DNA from: Daphnia carinata | Lineage: Eukaryota; Arthropoda; Branchiopoda; Diplostraca; Daphniidae | DNA: 64,000 nt | Assembly (NCBI RefSeq): GCF_022539665.2 | Contig: NC_081335.1 | Coordinates: 8,432,001 to 8,496,000, forward strand | Direction of reading: 5' to 3' | In this document: positions 1 to 13,200 of the stretch, piece by piece | Numbering within the stretch: position 1 is the stretch's first letter | Layout: every line of letters begins with the position of its first letter | Notes under the pieces: generated by a model | Seen by the model: the letters and a program-made list of their open reading frames with translations, nothing else | Told to the model about the DNA's origin: nothing | The model's database searches: none | Translations under genes and position numbers: made by a program

Positions 1-3
1 CTA

Positions 4-112
4 AAATAAACGTAAAAAACAAGTTTAAAAAATAACGCGCCAGTACGCTTAGCGCTAGCGTGATGCAGCAGAAATATTCGGTTTACTTCCAAAATGGTTG
101 ACATAATAAATA
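4..112 (+). repeat. dispersed repeat A, copy 1
   Basis: This segment holds an AAATAAACGTAAAAAAC block, then GCGCCAGTACGC, a GCGCTAGCG core and an AGAAATATTCGGTTT tail. The same order of blocks recurs at about 1021-1100, and the second half recurs at about 722-795, all in the same orientation. No coding potential is seen. The family is not recognised. Confidence 0.7.
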
Positions 113-124
113 AAATTATAATTT

Positions 125-665
125 TATCGGAATCAGTATTCAAGTTTGAGTATATCCTTTGATATTCAACCAATTCAGATGATTGCCGGTTTTTGCAGAA
201 AATGTTTTTAAGCCCGACTAAATAAGCCCGACTTTTCTTGTTTTTGCACGAATATCCGGTGTGATTCAAAAACGGCTAACTTGACAAGAAAATGACTGGC
301 TTTTTCTGAATCAGCGTTAAATTTTGATTGTACTGTGTGATTTTCATGGAATTCCAAGAGATGTCATTTTTGGCCGATTTTGACAAAAGTGGTAAGGCTA
401 TAGCCTTTGCACTTTTTCATTTTTGGCTAAATTTTAAATTTCGCTTAAAATACATTATTTCCATTCAGAATTGAATGCTTATTACGGAAAGCAAATTTAT
501 TTTCCAATTGGCCTTATGCTTTTTTAATTAAACATAAAAAACGAAAAAATAAGAAAATTCGGGCTTATTTAGTCGGGCTTAAAAAATTTTTCAGCAAAAA
601 CTGACACTCATCGGAATTGGTTGAATATCACAGGATATATTCAAAATTGCATGCTGTTTCTGAGA
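125..665. repeat. large inverted repeat (fold-back, MITE-like)
   Basis: The arm at about 125-255 is the reverse complement of the arm at about 535-665, with a loop of roughly 280 bp. Matching blocks include TTTGATATTCAACCAATTC, the duplicated word AAGCCCGACTAAATAAGCCC, and flanking T/A-rich sequence. The arms differ at scattered positions, so the insertion is not recent. It sits between copies 1 and 2 of repeat A, and those copies are direct rather than inverted. This looks like a decayed fold-back element. Confidence 0.7.
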
Positions 666-721
666 AAACTGCTATTTTGTTCATTAACTCAATCTTTTTT
701 TAAGATACACCAAATGTTTGT

Positions 722-795
722 CACGCGCGCCAGTACGCTACAGCGCTAGCGCGATGTGGCAGAAATATTCAGTGTGTTTCCGAAATGGTTGCGCG
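722..795 (+). repeat. dispersed repeat A, copy 2
   Basis: GCGCGCCAGTACGC is followed by the palindromic core GCGCTAGCGC and GCAGAAATATTCAGT. It matches copies at about 37-110 and 1054-1100. It lacks the leading AAATAAACGTAAAAAAC block that the other two copies carry. Confidence 0.65.
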
Positions 796-1020
796 CTACA
801 CTCAAAAGTTATTCGTTACATTTGACCAACGACTGACTTGACGATGAAAACAATTACCAATTTGAAACTGACATTCAATGAAGAATACAATGAGTGATTT
901 TCAATCAATTCAAAAAGATTGATTTTTTTTCTAAATCTAATTAAATTTCTATTACTTAGGCTCGTAATCAAACGCTGACGACGGCAGTTTACATTGTTTT
1001 CCCGGAGGATTTGTATTTTT

Positions 1021-1100
1021 GAAAATAAACGTAAAAAACCTGTTGAAAAACTAGCGCGCCAGTACGCGATGGCGCTAGCGCGATACAGCACAAAAATTCG
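1021..1100 (+). repeat. dispersed repeat A, copy 3
   Basis: AAAATAAACGTAAAAAACC is followed by GCGCGCCAGTACGC, GGCGCTAGCGCGAT and an AAAATTCGGTT tail. The block order is identical to copy 1. It lies about 190 bp downstream of the mGluR stop codon (the gene runs on the minus strand), so it may fall within or beyond the 3' UTR. Confidence 0.65.
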
Positions 1101-1290
1101 GTTCGCAGTATTGCAACATGTTCATTTAACTGGAATGGTGTAATTCTTGTATACTTTGAAAAAAAAAAAAACAACAAATTGTTATTGATTTGAGCCTGTT
1201 ACACGAAACCGGAAAAAAAACAAAAAAAAACAATGACATTCATGGAAGATATTCCTTAAAATATATACGATAAAAGACAAAGCAAATGTG

Positions 1291-4200
1291 CTAAAGGATG
1301 TCGGTCGAGCTTGGAGTCTTACAGACGATTATGCCCAGTGACTGGAGCCTGTAATAGGCTTCGTTACTATCCGACCAAGCGTCTGCATCGAGCCGAACGA
1401 TGGACGAAGCGGCCGATTGGCTCAGTCGGAAGCCAACGGCCGGACAATCGTTTAATCGTGGATTGGCTAAATGCTGCACGTTGTGAGCAAGGGACACGCT
1501 GCTCTTATTAACGCCGAGGTTGATGATGATGTCGGCTGCATCCTCTTCGTCGGGCACTTGCTTCTCCGTGATGCTGGCCCATCGGCGATGAGGCCAACTG
1601 CTGGGACTGACCGACCTGCCACCCATCAGCGCATCGTGCTCGTCCTCGCTGTCGCTACTTTCGCTTACATTCGTCCTCCTATATTATAAGTCCACACTTT
1701 TTCAAACGCTATCCATTCATTATGATTATGTTTTCACCTTAATTGCGATGGAAAAGCCGATGTGATGAGGTACAGATCGTCCGTTTGGACCTCAACTGAA
1801 CGCAGCTGTTGCTTGCCTTCCAGCAACGGCCTCGAACTGTTGCTCATTTTCAAACTACTGGAATCTGTGCCATTTGATTCTTAATTATTTCAAACTCCAT
1901 CGAGGCACAATTATTTAAAAATAATATATAACTTTTACCTGCAACTAGATCCAATTGACTGCCAAAGGCCCGACGCAGGAACGTCATGTTCGTCCTACTT
2001 TTGCTATCTGCGTTCGTACCTGGCGCTTGATCAGCCGGAAGACCGTGATGCATCGATTTAGTGCTACTGCTAATGACCCAATTAAAAGAATAGAACACGA
2101 ACGAAAATGAATAGATAATTTAAACAGATAAACGTTATGTTTTTCATACTCGTTTGTTAAGCGATTCGATGTCACTCGGCTGACATTCCCGCGTTGCGGT
2201 CCATCTCCCCTGCGATGTGCAAAGAAGAAAGTGAACATAAATCAAACGCGAAAGGTTAATAGGTTCAATGATAAAGACCAGCTTTGATCGTGATTTGTAA
2301 TTGAGCTGCCACGATTTGTAGATTGAGTAGCGTGATTGCTCGAGCTGCTGAACGCGCTCGACTGGTTCGCGTTGTACTTCATCTGCTGATTGTTACAGAT
2401 CATTTAAAACGTTAACGAACCCAACTTGAAATCGATTGCGTTTGGATCGTACCGTCCCGCCGACGATGTGGATGCGCAGGTCGGCGGACGTGGTGAAAGC
2501 CGACCGGTTGTTCTTCTCCGGTTTGCAGATGATGATGTAGAGTTTCGGTCCGAAGAGTAAAATGAGCGTGACGACGGCGCTGAGGGAGACGCACATGCAG
2601 AGCGTGATCGTCTTGGACTCGTTGCCGCTGAAATAAATGGGGACGAAGGCGACCCAGATGACGCAGGTCGTGTACCTTTGTGTTTTTGAAAAAAACATGA
2701 ATTGAATTTGAATTTGAATCTCCCCTCCCCCGCCTTTCAAAAGTGAATGTGTACAGTACATGGCGAAGCCGATGAATTTGGCCTCGTTGAAATTCTCTGG
2801 CAAGTTGCGCGTCTTGACGGCGTAGACGGTGCACATGCCGATGAGGAAGAAATCGAATCCGAGCGGAGCGATGAGACCGCGCGTCGTCGTGTTGCAAATG
2901 ACGAGGACGCGCGATCGAGACGGGAAGAATTTGACGGCGTCGGCCGGTTCCATGATGAGCATCGAGACGATGAGCATCACTTCAACTCCAATCATGGTCA
3001 TCGTTATTAAAATCTAAATCATTTCAAACATTTGAAATTCATTCATTTTTTAGTGAATCATTTGAAACAAAAAATGGCCGACCTGAGCGGTGAGCGATAG
3101 CCATCGTGATTTGCGCGTGCAAATTCGTTTCTTACTGCCGGCCAAGATGCGAGCGATCCTGTTCGTCTTGGTCAGCAGGGCGGCGAAGATGAGCGAGAAA
3201 CTGAAGCCGGGCAGGATGCGCGACAGCGTGCAGCTCAGCTTGGACGGCACGGCCAATAGGGGGAAGGTGGTCAGGTAGCAGAGGGCCATGCCGACTAGGA
3301 TAATGTACGTCAATTCCCTGGTGGAGGCTTTGACCACCGGCGTGTTGTTGTGCCAGGCGAAGACGGCGGCAGTGGCCAGCGTCGCCAATAGGCCGACGAC
3401 CGACAGCGTCACGGCGACGATCGATTGCGAGTCGCTCCACTTGTTCAACTCGGCCGTAATTTCTTTGCACTCTGCGTTTAGGGCATTTGACTATTTTAGT
3501 GAGATGATCTAGAGTTTGAAATCTTAGGGAAGAAATTGATTCTGGCAAGAACATTTGCATGTGCCATCAACGGCGTTTCGTTCATCAGGGGGAAACATTC
3601 TAGAACATGGCATTCAATCATTCGTTATTTGTTATTCAATCCATGCTCAGCTGACAGTAAATTGAGATGCAATTATTGTTGAAGCTCGACACGTACGCGA
3701 AGGACTACAGGGCGTCCGTGTACACACCACTAGAGTCAACAGTTTTTTTTTGTTTTTTTTGTTTTTTTTTCCTTTCTTTTTACCCAAAGAGTGAGGGTAT
3801 ATGGTAATGAGGAACGAAGTGATGGCCCCATCCTACATACACTGACGTTGATTTAGTTATGTCTTTTCTTTTTCTTTTCGATTTATTTAGCGCTTGGTTG
3901 CGTCTGATGGATGTGTGGGCGAACTGTACGAGTCGATCGCAATGCGCATTGCTATAAAACTAACGCCATGTAATTGTTTTCTCTTTTTGTGTTTGGAGTT
4001 TGTACCGTTGGTGAGCAAATCGGGCCAGTATCCCCACTGGCAATCCTGGCAGGCCGTCTCGTTGAGGACGCGCTGGTGAGGCTCGCACGGAACGCACTGC
4101 CAGCAACAGCTCAACTCTTTCTGAATAATCTGACAAACCAAAGATCCACGTTAATTCAATTGAAAAGAAGAAGATCAGACATGCATTGCAATGTCATTCT

Positions 4201-7200
4201 TTCGATTTGAAATGCGATAACATTCTCGCCTTCATCGTAAACTCTGTTGTTTACGGATGTTGAGTTCTAGTTTAGAACCAATGGCAGCTGCCTGTTTTTT
4301 TTTTTGTTTTGTTTTTTTCTATCGGGTTGGGGTGTCTGTTAAGTTTGTTATCATGGCAAATGGAATGGAAACAATAACACAAGGCACCTACACGTACACG
4401 CACGTCTGTCCAAATATTGACGGCTAGATTGAAACGCGACAACCGGCTTCTGTGTTTAGTTCGATCACGTCACAGGGTCTCTTACAACCAAACAAGTTTT
4501 TTTCACTGTAATGCATTTGGCCTTTAGCGTAGCTGTTATGTAATTAAAACAAAAAAAAAAGGACGGGGAACACCTGCGCAGCTTTGAAACTAAATGTCGA
4601 TTGAATTTGACATTTTTAAAAGGTCAACTTGTGGGCGTTTGTTTGTTTTTTCTCTAAAGAAGGTCACCACGCGCTACATAATTTATAGAAACTTGGAGGC
4701 GTTGACCATAACGACGGGAGGAAGGTGGGTTTGTTCCCCACCCCCCTTCTTTTTTGTCCGCTAGTCGAAGTCTACACATCAAGACTGGTTTTCTTTAAAT
4801 ACATCTCGTCAGGTCGGCTGAACAAAGAACACGACGTGGCCGCCAACCGATAAATGAATTACAGATCACGCGTGCATCAAAACTAATCTTTAAAAAAAAT
4901 AAGAAAAAAGAATGTTCATAAATATCTAATAATCCCAGCATTTTTCCTTTAGATAACATAAGACTTGAATACGTATATTCACCACGCAATTCCACGCTGA
5001 CAAGACTGAACGAATTGGGTATACGTCAGTTAAACTAATCAATGATTCTTGTTCCCTCTCTCTCTCTTCTGTACACACGCGTGTGCGTGCATATACAATT
5101 CAAGTCTAATGACATATAAGGCATTAGGCAATTTATTATGACCCCACGAAGCTTGACACAGGCGTTTTATACTAAGCTAAATGAAAGCTGGAATGAGAAA
5201 AAGCCAAGCAAACTCTTAAACTATTCAATTGGCAATCAAATTTGTATCACCTTGATTTGGCCGTTTTGGCACGGCTCCGAACAGACGGACGTGACCATCT
5301 TTGCCGGCCAATCGGGCATGTCCAGCGTCCCGTTTTTCCAGCTGCCGATCTGGGCGTAGCCGTACTGTTGCACCACGCTATGATTGCTCGATGACACATT
5401 CAACTCGTGACGTTGGTAATTCATGATGTCGTACCATCCGGGCGGATTGCCGTTCGAATCAAACTGCACCGTCTCCGTGCCGTAAGGGAAACTGACATTC
5501 AACAAATGATCCTTTTGCACACACGAAAAAATCATCAAAACAATTGAAAACGAACATCCAAAACGAAATTACCCTCAACAGAGATCCGTCGATGGGCAAC
5601 ATGTCTGGACACATGCCCGAACTGTTCGTTCCGCACACGCTCTGTTGCAGGTGATGCAACGCCCAGGCCATGGCCATCGTCGCTTTGATAACGAAGCCCA
5701 TCTTCGTGTCTTGTTTGTACCTGCCTCGAAGGCTCTCTTCTCCCGTGCATAATTTCTTGGCGTTACCTGCCACTTGAACGGGACGCAACGAACGGTTGGC
5801 AGCCGCCGTGGTAGTAATAGGCGCACTGGAGTCCGGTAAAACGCAATCGAACCGGTGCTCCCAGAATTCCTGGAACCAAGGGTTCCTGGCTCTGGTGGCC
5901 GCGTCCGGTTTCAGTGCAAAGTAATCGCGATCGAACGAAGCTACCGGTGGAGAATGGATTCGTATGGATATCCCTCCTTCTGCCTCGGCTTCGTAGCCTT
6001 GCACGACGTCTAACCGGTCAGCCCATCCATCGCTGTCCGTTTCGTACATACGAAAAAGAAAAAAAAATCAATAGAAAATCAAAAACATGATGTACCAATG
6101 GATACAGGGCAAAGTGGGGGGCGTGTTTAATCACATTGTTCAATGTTTTTGTGAAAGAAAACAAAAAGAAAAACGCACCTGCCGACGAGGAGGAAGTGAC
6201 CCGTGTGATTGAACCGCCTGATGGCCTTCAATATGGCATTGACCGTTTCGCCCTCGCAGAAACAGACGATAACACGGGCTTTTGGCTCTTCGAGTATTCG
6301 CGTCATGAGCCGGTCGTACTCGCCGTCGGCGTCGTTGCTCAAAATCGAATATTCTTTGGCGATGCAGATGCCCTCTCTATCGGCGTATTCGCGGAAGACC
6401 TGCAGGCCGCTCTGCCCGTAACTTCCTTCCGTGCTGACGGCCGAGACGTAGGTCCAGTTGTACTTTTGAACGATCTGGAGCATAGCCCTTGCCTGGAGCT
6501 CGTCGGGCGGGACGACGCGGAGGAAATAGCGGAATCGGTTCTTGTCGCTGAGGTCGCGACTGGTGGCGCTGTAGCCAATCTGCGGAATGTGGAACAGCTG
6601 CAAGAGATTCTGCACTTGGATGCTGACGGCGCTCGAGCCCGGCCCTATGACGCCCACAAGAACTTTGCGACGCTTGTTGTTCGTTGTTGTTGTTGAACAG
6701 GATTCTTTGTTCTTCTTAGAACAAGCTGACGGATGCACAGGTGGCGCTGGTGATGTCATCGTTTGGTAATGGCTGTAGCCGCTGGACGTGGTCGTGGCGG
6801 CCGCCGGCGATGCGGCAACAGCGTCTCGGATGAATTCCAACGTCTGTTCCAGCGCTACGGGAGCGTACCAGCAGTCGTCGCGGATCTCGACGCCCAAGCG
6901 GATGCCCGGAAGGATAGTCGGGTCGGCGTTGATCCGCTCGATCGTCTGGAAAGTCGCTTCGGCCCGTTGAATGCCGTACTCTTCCCAGATGCGTCCGCAG
7001 GTCCTCATGTGCGCCGATTTCTGGTCGGGTTGCTCGTGCATCGAAAACAGGTAGCCGATCGTCATGTCCCCATCTAAAATGGCCGTTTTCCTCTGCGTCC
7101 ACTGGCCGTCAGTCACTCGACCCTGCAAAACCGTGGCCATCCACAAGACGGCGATCATCGGCAGCATTTCCAAAACAATCACCAGTCTCGTCTGAGTGAA

Positions 7201-7230
7201 GCTCAACGACAATGTCCATGTGCGGTGCAT
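1291..7230 (-). CDS. metabotropic glutamate receptor, group I (mGluR1/5) type
   Basis: Class C GPCR, 1189 aa from 12 exons: 7230-6179, 6032-5573, 5511-5251, 4129-4006, 3471-3083, 3013-2760, 2675-2453, 2382-2279, 2209-2150, 2066-1939, 1864-1738 and 1678-1291. All phases agree. A hydrophobic N-terminus leads into a Venus-flytrap domain. Family glutamate-binding sequence is kept: GPGSSAVSIQVQNLLQLF, YSATS, VVPPDELQARAM, STEGSYGQSG, GSDGWADR and QDTKMGFV. A low-complexity insert rich in Thr, Ser and Ala precedes GPGSS. Exons 3-4 carry the cysteine-rich domain (SCCWQC...CQDCQWGYWPD). Exons 5-7 give seven TM segments and family loop signatures TKTNRIARILAGSKK and NFNEAKFIGFAM. A Ser/Asn-rich tail of about 265 residues is spread over exons 8-12 and ends TDIL. 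It should couple to Gq at synapses, by family knowledge. Exact start and tail exons are inferred from splice sites only. Confidence 0.93.
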
Positions 7231-10200
7231 TCAAAAGCGTCCGCCAGACTCCTGGTCAAATGACGTCATTTTGCAATTGAATTTTCAAATCACACAACTG
7301 GGACCAAACTGCGTGCTACACATCGACAAATAGTAGACCATAATGTCTGTGCTACGCGAGCTGGAACTCGACTGACCCTTCTACTAGCGGATGGTCTCTA
7401 GAAACATGGGGGGGGGGGATAGTGCTGACAAAAGGGGTTTCGGGATTCTGCGCACTACATCCTGCCATAAACAACAGGTATACGAAGAATAATTATAGAA
7501 ATTGGAGACGGCCACATCTTCATATCTTTGTCCGTTCATTGCAAGAGCCCGTCATTATCGTCCAAAAAATTGTAACGAAACTGCAATGTCCTTCGCCTTA
7601 AGATTCAGTTTCTGTTTATGTCATACACACTATACAAACGTAGTGTTACGCGAGCTGTACATGACGCAATATGAGCTGTCTAATATAAGATGGTAGACCT
7701 TTTGTCCGTTCAAACCATGACGGATAACTGTGCTGGCCGTCAATCGATCTGCATAGAGTTGGTGGAAACAGACGAGATTGTTAACGCAGATGACACGTTT
7801 TGGGACGTGGCCAGTAGATATTGCAAAAAAAAAGAAAAGGGGTAGATCCCTTTATGTATCTCTTATTTTGATGTGCAGTCGTATATATCGATTACGACTC
7901 GTCATTATAGCAAAGACTATATCGAATCACATGCGGGACAGCAGCTTTCTTTTCAGTCGATAACATTCAGCACATAAACATGCAGAATTTTCTCCTTCGA
8001 CGTGCATTAGAATTGATGAGCTTCAATTCACGTTATTGCGGGGCTGGGGGGGGGGATAACAAATGGAAATAACAACTGGCGGTTCAGCTCTTGACGTGAT
8101 TGAACGGTACGCGCTAATTGCTAAACGCTGTTGACTTTTCTCACGCTGGCTAGATCGCCTTAGGCTGTGCCTGTACATCACGACCCTATTGTGTTGTCTC
8201 TTACCAAACGATCGACATATCGCAAAACAAAAGGGCTGCCTTTGTGCTCTGTTTGCCAGGAGATTTGATTCCTATATAAATATAGGCCAGCGTGAACACA
8301 CAACAGACTGTTGAACATTAGCCTCGCCTATTGTACAATCGTCGCCGATTGTTGTGCATAGATTAGTTCTTCCTACGCGGCCAATGTCTTTGTTATCTAC
8401 ACACGCGCCTCTCTACACGCGAGATTGAAATACGTTGAGCTCATCGTTGAAGACGTACACGTCGATTTGTGCGGTTGCAGGGGTTCATCGTAAAAGGTAA
8501 TGCAAAAACAAGGATCACATACGATTAGATTTCATAAACATTCGAAGAATTTGTTCGATACATTTTCATGCAAACGAGGGGTTTAAACCGCCTGTTGCTG
8601 CTTGCCGAAATTCGCGAAAGGATGTAGATACTACGGAAAGCAATGTGTAGAATTACGATCGACGTCTCGTTGTATTGTAAAAACTCTCTCTTCTTCTCCT
8701 TCGCTGCAGCATCTATGGATTAGACACAAAGGAATTGGGAAAAAAAAAGAAGAAGGAAGAGCTTATTCGCCTGCGAGAGCTAACAATGCGGTGCATCATA
8801 TGCACGTATAAGCTCGATGAATTTATCCTTCTGCTCGCATACATCAAGACCCTTATTATCATACAGAGAAATTACCGAGAATATACTGTACATCTATATT
8901 TCTAAGCGATATATTCAGAATGCCGCCAGCATGTTTCCCTTTCCATTTTTTTGTGAAACATCTTTTGAACCTGACGTTGGAAACTCACGGCGAAATGAAC
9001 AATCTAGAAGCGTATGACGTCATTCAAGTTTGTCTATTTACCTAAATAGCAAAGTACTGATGTAGCTCTCGTGCAACTGTGTAAAGAATCTACGAGCCAT
9101 TAAAGAAATGATGTGCGTATATACTTTCCTTTTGCCTTTGATATAAACACACACACATATATATAGATTGTTTTTCGTCTTCGTCGTAGATGTCGATCGT
9201 CCAGCATCAGAATGCGAGGACTATACATACTTTGATCGAGTTACAGTTCAATCATCCACGCCGATAGCAAATAGCTATTCGATGTCAATCACGATATGGA
9301 TATATGTTATAGAAAAAAAAGGACCACCACACATAGAGTGACGTGTGGATACATCCATCACGCCCGAACCTCGCAGACTCTAATGGGTCAATAATAGCTG
9401 TTCCAACGGGAGATGTTACACGGCAAACTTGAGGCGCAAAGACCTTTTTCCCATTGCTATGTTATTCTATATAAAGAGACACTATTGACGTTCAATACAA
9501 AATGTCGTGCTACAATAAAAAATCATATGTATACGATCTAAAGTGGGCGCCCTTTAAATGACCTGTGTGTAGTTGGCGAACAAGATTGACAGAAGCACTT
9601 GCATTCGAAATTGCCAGGGGAATGTAGTTAGGCAGTGTCTTATCCATAAAAGAAAGAAGAGTGAAACATAGATCACAGATACAATGAACAGCATCGAAAA
9701 ATTGATTTCGGTGAACGTCCATGTCTCTTTCCTTATTGAACATCAAATACAAAACGTTTCATTTCATTTTGCGACTTTAGCTCCGATGCTTGAAGCAAAG
9801 CCTGAAAGCGAATTCTAAATGTTGTTTCCAGCTCTTTTCATCTGAAACAATCGATCTCTTCGTTTGAATTCAGTCAGTTCGTGAAGTGTAAAAGAACGTG
9901 TGCTTCTGTCTATACATCATTGATGTACAGGAATCCGCTATAGACGTATGTAACTCATATATGCAAAATGCTGCGCACACCATCCAGAACTATTTCGTAT
10001 CATCGGAACGCATTGTAATTCCGTTCCGCCTAATGTTTGATACACGTACCCCAACGCACACGCACAGCAGGTCGTTTTGTTTGGGCTTTGTTCGACGATG
10101 CTTGGCCTCATGTTCTGTTACATCGGTCTGCCTTGAATCAAATGGCCATGAGAACTATAAAGGGGAATTGATCGTGCGTCTAAATCTTGTTTAAGTGTTC

Positions 10201-13200
10201 CAAAAAAAAAAAGAAAAAAGATGAAATGAAACGCGTTTAATTCGAGGCTGTCTAAACGACAGCTCAAAATCGAAAGAGAGATTTGGCCCGACCGAAACGT
10301 GTGATGGACTTGTAGGAGCAATTCTGGAAGGCGTTTGAAACGCCCTGCCTTTTTGGAGCCTGTGCCCACTTTGCATGCATAATGAATGCAGACTCTACAC
10401 GCACATCGACCGTTCATCTCCTCGACGCAAACTAATCGAATCACAACAGAAATTGTAGGCACGTCCGAAGCCTATACTGCAATCAATCGATTCCAAATCA
10501 GTGCAGAAATCGCCCTTCGCAGTGTCTATGTATAACTTCTTAAACCGAAACAATTTTCTTTTTTTTTTTAAAGGGCGTTATATTATACAGACAGCACCTC
10601 CTGGTGCGCTATTCTCTTTTTGTTATCGAACACTTTGGTTATTTATTTAGGAAATAAGAAGAAAAAAAAAATGGAGGGCGGCAGTCAACGACGAAGGCAA
10701 ATGGAGCGTGAAATTTCTTATTACGTTTTGACATAGTGCGTTTTATCCGCGTCAATGTGCAATAACACATACATTTTTTCCGTTTTAAATCAGTTTTTCA
10801 CTTAAAAAAAAAGAGTCCCGGCAGTCCGCTGCTTCTGTAGTCTATGTGTACTTAGGAGAGTAATGGCGTGAAAATGATTGCGTAAACCTTCTTGAAATGC
10901 AGCGGCGTTTTGTGTTGCTGATAGTTTATCGAACCGAGGGAGAGAGAGGGTCGCTATTTTTTTTTTTTTTTTAATACATAAGATACTATAAAAAACCATT
11001 TATATAGACGCGAAGGCTATAGATGCGTCATACATCAAACGGGACACACGCGACCACGCCCTTTTTATGCGGTTCATAGACCAGCAATAATAAACCGCCT
11101 GCAATGTCCGTCCCCTGTTTTTCGCTAATATGCTACGTGTATACAACGTGAGTACGATTCACCCGCAGAAAATAGGAAATGATATGCTAAAATAATAATT
11201 GTCTTTTAAATGTGGAATTTAGTCTTAAATGTACGTAAGACTTTACAGGTTTGTTATCGCATAGCGGTTCATCCATCCGCAAAATAGCTGACGGCCACGC
11301 CTATAGAGTCCATTAATTTCACTCCACGTTTCAAAAGAAAAAAAAGGGAAGTCTACAGCCTTTTGTTTGCCCCATTTTTTTTTCTTCTATATCGTACAGC
11401 AGACAGAGGGGCATGTAGACTCGTGTCTAGTGGAAGAGCCTTTGTATTTTAAATACAGAGCCCTTTAATAAATAAGTTTTGATTGATGTAAACATCGACG
11501 CTATGGAAATTGTTTTGAATAATGTGCATCAATCAGCGCATCTTTTCCTATATCAATAATCTAGTCGGCTTTAATCATTTCTATCTCTTTAACACACATA
11601 CACACACACACACACACACAAATGGCGTATTGACGATGACGAATAGCCTGCAGAAATGGCGAGGATAGATTCGGACTATACATCACATCCTTTGGCTTTA
11701 CGTGAATAGATTTCTTAAAATACAGAGCTGCTATTATATCCAGAAGAAGTATAGCATATGTGTGCGCGTGGCCCTTATCCATTATTCTTTCGTGTACGCT
11801 CTTTAACGCAACAAGCCTTTTTAAATAAAGTATACGACATTACGCGAACGGAAATATCCATCACTAGCAGCTGATGCGTTTGATGTTCTTATATATTAAA
11901 CACGTAAATGCTACGTTATGAAATAGATATTCGTGTTTAAGATGCACTACTTTATGTCTATCACGACAATGAGAAATCAATGAAAGTACGTAAGCCTTTA
12001 GCATGACTTCAAAACTACCCCGATTATATAGAGAGACGGGTGTGCGTGGATATAGTGAAGCCATCAAATCAGGGCTGTCAGCTGTACATTATCCGCTTTT
12101 CGTTTTGACAATGCGATCAGTCGACAATCCCCCCATTTTCGATTATAAGGTCACAAATGATATGCTTTCACCTATCTACGTATAGGTGCCTGTCACATCG
12201 ATAAGTCTATATACGACCATCTATAGAACACGCGCATGTCCCACACATTTCCCCAATTACTTTACCCCAAATCTACGCGTAAAAAATTGAAAACGTCAAA
12301 CCTTAAACCGGAGTTAAATAGCTCTTCTATTAATTAGGATTCGCAACACTTTAATGCTATAGAAAGAATTCCAATCACTGTAAAGATTCGCGTATTAAAA
12401 AGACGGACTTTCAGTTCCATTCGCGTCCAGTCTCATCCACCAACAATGTCCGACGTGTAATGGCCATTGATCCTCTCTGTGTGCCCCCCACCGTGTCCCT
12501 TCGTTTTAATTCCATCCGAAACAATCGGAGCGTAAAGATACACACAAAACCCGAATGCAGCACTTGAAACAGTTCCGTCCTTGCCAACGAGGGAAGCCGG
12601 GCCACTCACATCGAGCAGCAGCTGGCCAAATACTAATGCCCAGCGTGGCGATTACTCTGTACTTTTTATAGCTCGGGTGTTGCTCGCCGGTGCGTTCACA
12701 CGTCAAGGGTCACCATCGTGTAACACGCTTGCCTCTCTTTTCTGTATACATTTATCCTCATCTATATAGACATCAAGTTAAATAGCATTTTTTTTTTTAA
12801 ATGGACAGTGGTTCGACTCCTTGTATGAAATAAATGGAGTTCGCTTGCTGACGTTTTTCGAATGGATAAAACAACTCAAATGGCAAGACACGCGTGTCGT
12901 GCAACTTTGGATGTTTCACACGCGAGAAACGCGCGACATGAAGTTGTGACTCGAGGCAAGACCCCTGCCCCGCCCTTTCTGCATTTATTCACACAGAAAA
13001 GTCGAGCTGTTCATTCCTTATTCAGCCTATTTTAGTTTGTTTTAAATATTTTAAAACAATGGTCGCAATCGTAGATTGAAAGTGGCCTTTGTTATTTCTT
13101 TTTCTTTTTAAAGAGAGGATGTCGTAATAAAAACATGTCCGACATTATAAATATTTATTGTGTTTTGCTCCCGACACGGTGTCAAAAAATGGGGTCACAT

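Noticed and set aside
2399-3001. Single continuous frame through mGluR exons 6-7 read as one exon
   Set aside because: It inserts a Gly-rich and Phe/Ser-rich stretch in the loop between TM5 and TM6; splicing 2760 to 2675 restores the family sequence FAMYTTCVIW.
6136-6696. Plus-strand 186-codon open frame opposite mGluR exon 1
   Set aside because: It is the antisense shadow of a GC-rich, strongly coding exon; no splice chain, domain or signal peptide of its own.
12805-12830. GGTTCGACTCC resembling a tRNA T-loop
   Set aside because: No matching T stem, anticodon arm or acceptor stem around it.
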